Assembly: GCA_019925105.1 (NCBI GenBank)
Contig: JAHGAU010000005.1
Coordinates: 868,001 to 932,000, forward strand
DNA: 64,000 nt
Origin: Niebla homalea
Lineage: Eukaryota; Ascomycota; Lecanoromycetes; Lecanorales; Ramalinaceae
Reading direction: 5' to 3'
Part shown: positions 57,301 to 64,000 of the stretch, piece by piece
Position numbering within the stretch: the first letter of the stretch is position 1
Layout: each line of letters opens with the position of its first letter
Translations under genes and position numbers: made by a program
Notes under the pieces: generated by a model
Database searches by the model: none
What the model saw: the letters and a program-made list of their open reading frames with translations, nothing else
Told to the model about the DNA's origin: nothing

Positions 57301-58935
57301 TAGTGTTTTGGACGCTTCTATTTATTATCCGCTTTTAAAAGTTCGCTTTTACGGATGAAGCCCTTAATTATACCAAGGAGTACCCTTCCAAGGCATTATA
57401 TATTAATAAATATTAGGATCTTAATTAAAAACGTTTATTAAGCAATTTACGGATACTTTTTCTATTTAATATAAAAAGCAACGTAAACCGGACAACCGGA
57501 AATCAGAACGCTTTAATTACGGTTAAGTAATAAAAAGAGGTCGGTTTTTATATAATTACATACGCTATAAATCTATCTTTTATAAAAGTTATTCTTAATA
57601 TTTAATAAAGTATTAAATTATTTTTTCATTAATAATAAGGAGATAATAACGAGGTAGTAATTACCGTTATTAAAAAGTTAAAGTTTTTATTAACTGTTTA
57701 TGCCTTGGATCCTTATGGCGTACCTTGGCGGATACCGTTTGCGCTTTTCCCGGAAATAATATAATGGATATGAATTTACGCCGTAGAAGACGTATTTTAT
57801 ATTAATCTATAAACGTAAATAAAGATCGCAGATTAAAGGTTTTATACGATAACCTTTAACGCTTATATAAGACCCCGCGAGATTTCTTAATAGTTTATAG
57901 CCTATAAAATAGCGTTAAAGATTTATCGCTTTATTAATAGAATAACTTTTAAGAGGCTTTTTAAGCTTAATTTTATTAATCTATAGCCGTTACTTATAGA
58001 TTTTAAATTACGAATAAAACCGAAAAAGCGATAAATATATTTAATTTAGTATAAATTAAACGGGCGTGAAGGCTTATATATAAAACCTTTTTTTAAAGTT
58101 ATAATTGATCAAGGAATCAGTAAAAAATAGCGACATTACTTTAATAGTTTTATAAAATTGGTTTTTTAAAATTAATAATAAGTACTCCGCTAATTAAGTA
58201 TAGATTCGACTTTCTTTTTTATTAATTTAACTATATAAATAAATTAGCAGGTTGGCCTCTAACGATAATTTACGTGCTTCTTAAATAAGTATTATTTAAT
58301 AAATTCTATACGATTAAAAAGATTGAAGGCGATTTTAGCCGTTTAAAATTTTATGATTACCGGATTGTAATCGATATGGTTAATAAATGGATATAATAAT
58401 TATTAAAGATTATATTATAAAATAGCAATCAAAATATTATAAATTAACGATTACTCTGGCCTAGCGTTCTATTCGACTTCAATAATAGCTCCCTTTAACT
58501 TAAAAATATAATCGCTTGGGGTTAAGCTTTATTAAAATAGAAAGTTAAGGGTCCTAAGGATCACGGTAAATACGCTCGCATTATTAAGTATCGCTACCGT
58601 TAAATTTATAAAGAATTGATACATTAATATACGCAGAGGTTAATCGTAAGATCCCTTATTACCTCGGTGTATTAAGATTAATAATATATAAACAGTTAGG
58701 TTTAATCGTTATTTTTATTAATAATTATATAATAAGCGATTTTAATTTCTGCCACTTTAAATAGATAGAAAAGCAATAATGGTAATTCTTTAGTATTAAA
58801 GTCTTACTATATTATATTTATTAATTACCTATATTAACTCTTATAATATACTTCTATATTTACTTTAAATATCTTAAGTATATTTTTTACGGTATTAATA
58901 TAATTACGGCTGAATTCTGATGATTGGATTCCTAT
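54353..58935. other. AT-rich RIP-mutated DNA, unclassified
   Basis: No gene, RNA or complete element could be supported. Composition and stop density match the rest of the block. The part around 58440-58680 keeps longer readable stretches (for example GPKDHGKYARIIKYRYR), which suggests a decayed transposon protein I cannot name. Confidence 0.45.
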
Positions 58936-59098
58936 TGTCAGGGAACTGATATATGAGGTCTAGCTATGAACGGAATAATAGCTATGGTGGTGTTTATGGT
59001 ATAGGATATACTTACCATATAAGTGTGGGTGCCAAGGAGCTAGTACTTATGGGGTAAGTAGGCCGAGCTTAGGAGCAAGGCCTGCTGGAACCATGATA
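58936..59098 (-). repeat. 163-bp LTR (3' end of the minus-strand element)
   Basis: Shares GAACGGAATAATAGCTATGG and GGCCTGCTGGAACCATGA with the LTR at 60311. The differences are mostly transitions. Confidence 0.9.
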
Positions 59099-60310
59099 CG
59101 ATCCCCCCCTCTACGACGGTAAAGCTCCTACGAGCCTTTCATACCAAAACCACCCTTATCGGACCTGGGTATAGCCTTAAAGAACCACCGAGTATGTAGC
59201 TAACACCTTAAATAAGCGTGGTGGTTGGGTACTGAAGGGCTGAGAAACCCAGGTATTGAAAAAAGCTCCTAAAAAAAGGTGAAAAAATCGACCGTAGGGG
59301 TAAAAAAATCGACTTAAGTTGAGTCGATTAGCGTGATCTCCGGGGTAAAGCCGAGTCGTATACTTTCTGTTGAAAAAGGGTTTAATATAGGGCTACCACC
59401 GTTAACGCCGTTTTAAAATTAAAGCGATTAACGAAATGCCCGTAGGTAAGCCGGTTAAGTAACTCTTACCCTATATAGGTAAGTTAAAGCCGTATCTAAG
59501 TCTTACGGCTCTTACCCTTAATAGCTCGTTTTACTTATAATTATAGATTTCCTTATTCTTATTTTACTTATAATATTACCCTTATTAATATCACTATTAA
59601 TATTAATTATTTATCCAGTTACTAACCATTCCGGCCTATAAGTTACCCTATTAAGGGCTTTATAGCTATTAACGTTTTATAGGCTTATATCGTAATAATA
59701 TAGTTACCGAGGGATTTATAAAATGAGAATTAAAAATCAATCTATTTAATTAACTAAGAATTTAAACGCCCTTATAGTAAACTTATTAATCGATTAATAA
59801 CTTACTTAAGTATCGATCTATTAACTTATCGATAGGCTTATCTATAAAGTCGAAAAATTAAAGTATTAATACCCTATATTACGGGTAGGGTAATTAAGTA
59901 CGTACTTATCGCACGGCTTAAGGGGATTTTAACGACGGGCCTATTTACGGTATCGTCTTAAACATTCTTTTCTTAACCTGACTGTCCCTATTCTTATCTT
60001 TATCCTTATTCTAAGTCCTATTGACTTAATTACTATTAGTATTAACCGTTACCCAGTTCTAGCCACTTCGGCTTATAGGGGTTTCCACTTTTGGTTCCTA
60101 TAGCTGCTAACGTCTCATAAGCTTATAATGGCGTGCTTACTGCACGGCTTGCTAACTAACTAATACGTTTCTCCGCAAAACCGACTAACTGGCCGGCTAA
60201 CTTATTAATTAAAGTGTACGTCGTACCACTTTCATAGTGCTGTTTTTAATAAAGTACGAGTGCTAAGAGGCTTATAATTAACCTCTTATACACAAGGATA
60301 GCTATTATTA

Positions 60311-60473
60311 TATTAGGGAACTAATATATAAGGTTTAGCTATGAACGGAATAATAGCTATGGTGGTATCTATGGTACAGGATACACCCACCATATGAGTG
60401 TGGGTGCCAAGGAGCTAGTACTCATGGGGTAAGTAGGCCGAGCCTAGGAGCAAGGCCTGCTGGAACCATGACA
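60311..60473 (-). repeat. 163-bp LTR (5' end of the minus-strand element)
   Basis: Same length and order as the partner at 58936; ends CATGACA directly before the CCTAT target duplication. Confidence 0.9.
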
Positions 60474-60478
60474 CCTAT

Positions 60479-62724
60479 ATTAATTACCGCTTAATTATAT
60501 AGGATCTTTAAGGCCCCAATAATATAAATCTCTACTTATTTACTGTAATTCCCTCGGATAATATACGTTTAATTTAAACTTAAAGGCAGATTTTTAAAAA
60601 TAACGTGGTTATTAATAAAAATTAAAATTTTACTGCCTATACGCCTTTTATATTATATTTTTTTTTAAATAAGCTTTTTATATTAAATTATATTATCGGT
60701 AATTATAAGCTTATATTTTACGAAGATAGAATCCCTAAAGCTTATATTGGGAAGGAATTATGGCGTTTACTTAATAACTTTATAAAGCTGGATAATATCT
60801 ATTACCCGTATTAATAATAACATAATCCCGCATTATATTACTGCCCTTTATATAAAGTTTATTAACGTTCAATTAAAGATGATATCTTAAAGTTAAAAAT
60901 AGAATATTAAGGTATTATTTAATCCTTAATTAAGACCTTAATATATAGGAAATAATTTTTTCTAGAAATATAGACTTACGTCTTAATTTTACCGCTTTAA
61001 TATTATAGCTCTTACCTAAATAAGCTAAACTATATTTAGGAAGATTATTAACTTATAAATTTTAATACGATTTTATATCCGAAACTTACGAGCTTATCAT
61101 AATAAGAAACACAAAAGACCGCTAGGTATTAAAAATACGATTTAATAATAAGTACCCGGGATAAAAAGCGACGTAATGACCTATCGTCTTTTATGTTATA
61201 TGGTTTAAATAGCTATACTTTTCGATTAAATACTCTTTTAATGAACGTTATTTAAATAAGGATACTAAATCCTAAGAGAGACTATCTTAAGGCCGGAATA
61301 ATACCTTATTCTCAAGTAAGCCTATTATAATAAGCCGGATTATAAGCCGGCCAGAACGATACTGAAATTAATTAAACGGTATATAAAAAAAAGTAATATA
61401 GAATAAAAAACCTAGTGACTCTTATAAGCCTTATATGCCCGGCGTGGTAAATACTTTTGAAGTTTAGATTACGTAAGTATACCGCGAAATAAAATAAAAT
61501 AAATATATAAGTATATAGAGTTAAGGACGGGTATTACTTAATAATATATTTATATAATATATAAAGAACTATAATTAATTAAGATTAATTAAGTTATATA
61601 AATAACTTATTTTTTATAAGATAATAGACAGTTTAATTAATTTCAGCTTAAGGTTACTGATGCCTTTTTTAACTTATCCTTTTTTTATCATTATTAATCC
61701 AGTTATTATTACCAGTTATCAGTAGAAGAAGTTATAATCCGTAATAAAAGCCCTTTTATCGTTATTATTTTCGGTAGCTTGGTTAACTGTATTAATAAAA
61801 TCACTTTTAAATGCGGTTTTATTTATAACTAGTATATTTCCGAGTTTTAAAGAAGCTATTACCTTATTAATAATAACGTTCAAGTTTAATTTAAAAGTAT
61901 ATATACGTTTATACTTTATTATAATTTAATCTTATATATTACTTAATGATTTATAAATATTATTAATTATCGTTTAATCCAATATAAGTTAAGCGTAACG
62001 ATTATGTAGCTTATACCGTTTTCTAGTATTTATCCTTAAAAATAATTTAATCCAGGGAAATAACGTGTTTATTAAGTTAAGGGTAAAAGCGGTTTAGTAA
62101 TCTATTAAAACTTATAATAAATATTTTCAATACAAGTCCGTTACGTATATAACAATAGAAACGATAACGGAGGCCTGCTCGAGAGATTGGAAGACCTTAT
62201 TTATTCACCTTATTAAGAGGGCCGTATAAATTCCCTAAATATCGGTTATTCTTATTAACGTCTTAGTTTTTTTAATAGAAAATGCTATAATCCGGTAAAA
62301 ATCAGCGTTATAAGTTTCAACGTACTAATTACTCTTAATAATATTATTAACGGCTTTATATATAGGTCCAACGAGCTGATCTATTATTTAACTATTATTA
62401 ACGTAAAGCTCCTCATAACGGGCCTTAATATCGCTTATAATTTATAAGAGGTAAGTAGACTGGAAAAATAACTATATTACGGGCTTATTAGAAAGGACGT
62501 AATAATAATTAAGGCGTTAATAACTAAAAAAAACAATAAAAATAAGCATAATTATATTAATTAAAATAAATAACAGTCAATAACTATCCTTAATAAAATT
62601 AATCTCAATTATATTAAAATAAGCCGTTTATGGTATATTGTTAAGCACGTTAGCGGAGACAGTCTTTATAAGATGCTATTTTCTTAATTGCTCCATCCTT
62701 ATTATAATTAATTTAATACTAAAG
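60479..62724. other. AT-rich RIP-mutated DNA, unclassified
   Basis: No supported gene. Likely the interior of another decayed element; neither LTRs nor terminal repeats could be seen. Confidence 0.45.
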
Positions 62725-62729
62725 ACTTC

Positions 62730-63062
62730 TGTTAGACTGACTCCGCTGGCGGCACGCCGGCAGGACTAGTAAAGGTAGGTATAGAAGACGTAACGTTACG
62801 GTCTGGATACTTAAGTATTACTTTAATAAGTAAATTAATAATAAGATTAATTCTTAAAAAACTTAGAAAGAATTAAGGTATAATCTTTACTTAAGGTAAA
62901 GGTAATAATTACCCCGCTTTACGCCTATTAAGCTACGGCTTATAAATAACGTATATTAAGGCCGTTGCTAAGGCCTTTTACCAAGGCCTAACGGCTTACC
63001 TTAACGCAGCAGTATAACGTATTATTATAGCGCCGGCGCAGAGATGGCGCTAGCTGCTAATA
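62730..63062 (-). mobile_element. Solo LTR of the gypsy family, nearly unmutated, with target duplication
   Basis: 333 bp from TGTTAGACTGACTCCGC to GCTAGCTGCTAATA, minus-strand orientation. ACTTC flanks both sides (62725-62729 and 63063-63067). It keeps CA/TG-containing words (GCGCAGAGATGGCGC) in the middle of heavily RIP-mutated DNA. Confidence 0.95.
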
Positions 63063-64000
63063 ACTTCTTGGGTTGTTTAATATATTATCGCGTAAAATAC
63101 TAACTTTAACGGTTACTTAAGATTAATATAACGTAAAATATTTTTCAGGCTTTTAAGCTCCTTTTTTAGAAGTTTATAAGCTATCGGATTATTTAATAAT
63201 ATACTTAATCCAGTTAAATTATTAAACTTTTATTAATTAATAATTATTATTTTTTAAAATTCTAATAAGGAAACCGGATAGCTATAAGTTTTTAAGGGAG
63301 GGGGATATATTTTTTAATATTATTGTTAATTTAAATAATTAATTTACTATCAGTTTACCTTTAAATAAGATCGTATTTTGGAAGTTAATAATAAGAAAGT
63401 AAAATATAATATATTAACTTTCCGTTATATTTTAAAGTATATTAAATTCGCCCGTGGTATATATATTAAATTAATCGGATAAAGTTATTTATAAATAAGA
63501 AAAAATAATTAATATAATAATAATAAAGAAAAAGCTAAAATAGCTTCCAATATATAAATTAAGTATATAAAGGAATTCTTACCTTATAGGTTAATTTTAT
63601 AACCTTAAGAATTAAGTTAAATTACGCGTTTACCCTTAATACGGACCTAATATTGATTAAATATGCTTGACTCCTATAGTCTGAAATCAACCACCCTCCC
63701 CGGTAAATTAACGTCCGATTATATAAGTTTACCGTTAAGGCCTTTTTATATATAGGCTAAGAATTAAGACTAAACTATAGTCGGCTTATTTACCTTATAA
63801 GGATTAATACCCTATTTATATATAAAAACTATTGCTAAGACCTTTACGGGCATTAAAACCTAAAAAGGTATAGCGGTTTACGGTATGCATAAGTATAGTA
63901 AGTAACTTCCGTTAAGGTCTTAACGCGTATATATTTTAAATCCATAGCTACGTCTATAGTTACTTATTAATTATACATTATATACATTTATTCTTAATAT
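63063..64000. other. AT-rich RIP-mutated DNA to the window end
   Basis: No gene or complete element recognised. A G run (GGGAGGGGGATATATTTTTT) lies near 63295-63314. Confidence 0.4.

Larger units (their letters stand above)
58936..60473 (-). mobile_element. Short non-autonomous LTR retrotransposon, copy 2, with target duplication
   Basis: LTRs 58936-59098 and 60311-60473 are each 163 bp, start TGTCAGGGAACT or TATTAGGGAACT and end CATGATA or CATGACA. CCTAT lies on both sides (58931-58935 and 60474-60478). The interior of 1212 bp is homologous to 18.78-19.97 kb, with the same purine tract (minus strand, AGAGGGGGGGATCG) next to the left LTR, so it reads on the minus strand. It is too short for a pol gene and no reverse transcriptase is visible. 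LTRs are much less RIP-mutated than both the interior and the flanks. Confidence 0.9.

Noticed and set aside
1..64000. Starship captain (tyrosine recombinase) or secondary-metabolite backbone gene
   Set aside because: No frame in the window shows a recombinase, polyketide synthase, peptide synthetase or terpene synthase motif, so cargo or biosynthetic-cluster interpretations are not supported.

Overview
The window looks like a filamentous ascomycete (Pezizomycotina) chromosome segment. Short introns (about 40-115 nt) carry fungal donors (GTAAGT, GTGAGT) and CTAAC/CTGAC-type branch sites. There is a GPI-anchored Ser/Thr/Pro cell-wall protein and a DENN-family protein typical of fungi. The right half shows the signature of repeat-induced point mutation (RIP): CpA and TpG are almost absent and TpA is in excess. 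I cannot name the species. It falls into two blocks with a sharp edge near 29.99 kb: a GC-balanced, gene-bearing left block and an extremely AT-rich, gene-free right block made of RIP-mutated transposons.

Left block. At 0.2-2.3 kb is a five-exon cell-wall adhesin-like gene; at 3.3-5.2 kb a three-exon DENN-type (DUF4484/LCHN-like) gene; near 5.9 kb a degenerate tRNA-Trp-like element fused to a perfect palindrome. From 6.8 to 18.1 kb come genes I mostly cannot name: an acidic orphan, a C2H2 zinc-finger protein, two multi-exon orphans, a long protein with two PD-(D/E)XK-like nuclease motifs, and a weakly supported orphan. At 18.67-20.12 kb lies a short non-autonomous LTR element.

The most interesting stretch is 20.2-28.9 kb. 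Three tightly spaced minus-strand genes encode a kinesin-14-type motor with an N-terminal transmembrane hairpin, a J-domain-like protein lacking HPD, and an FHA-domain protein with a pseudokinase domain (HRD to HNG, DFG to NFT). They are followed by two or three further membrane-protein genes. Several members carry substitutions at catalytic positions, so the group may be a membrane-linked motor/scaffold module rather than housekeeping genes. Its function is unknown.

Right block. A full-length Ty3/gypsy chromovirus (32855-40497) has 333-bp TGTTAG...CTAACA LTRs and a readable but stop-riddled gag-pol-chromodomain. Two solo LTRs of the same family (31914-32247 and 62730-63062) each have perfect 5-bp target duplications. 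A second copy of the short LTR element (58936-60473) has a CCTAT duplication. There are several tandem arrays, and a 100-bp array at 53.3-54.0 kb becomes progressively less mutated toward an unmutated island at 53.8-54.4 kb. The remaining AT-rich DNA is decayed repeat material that I could not classify by eye.
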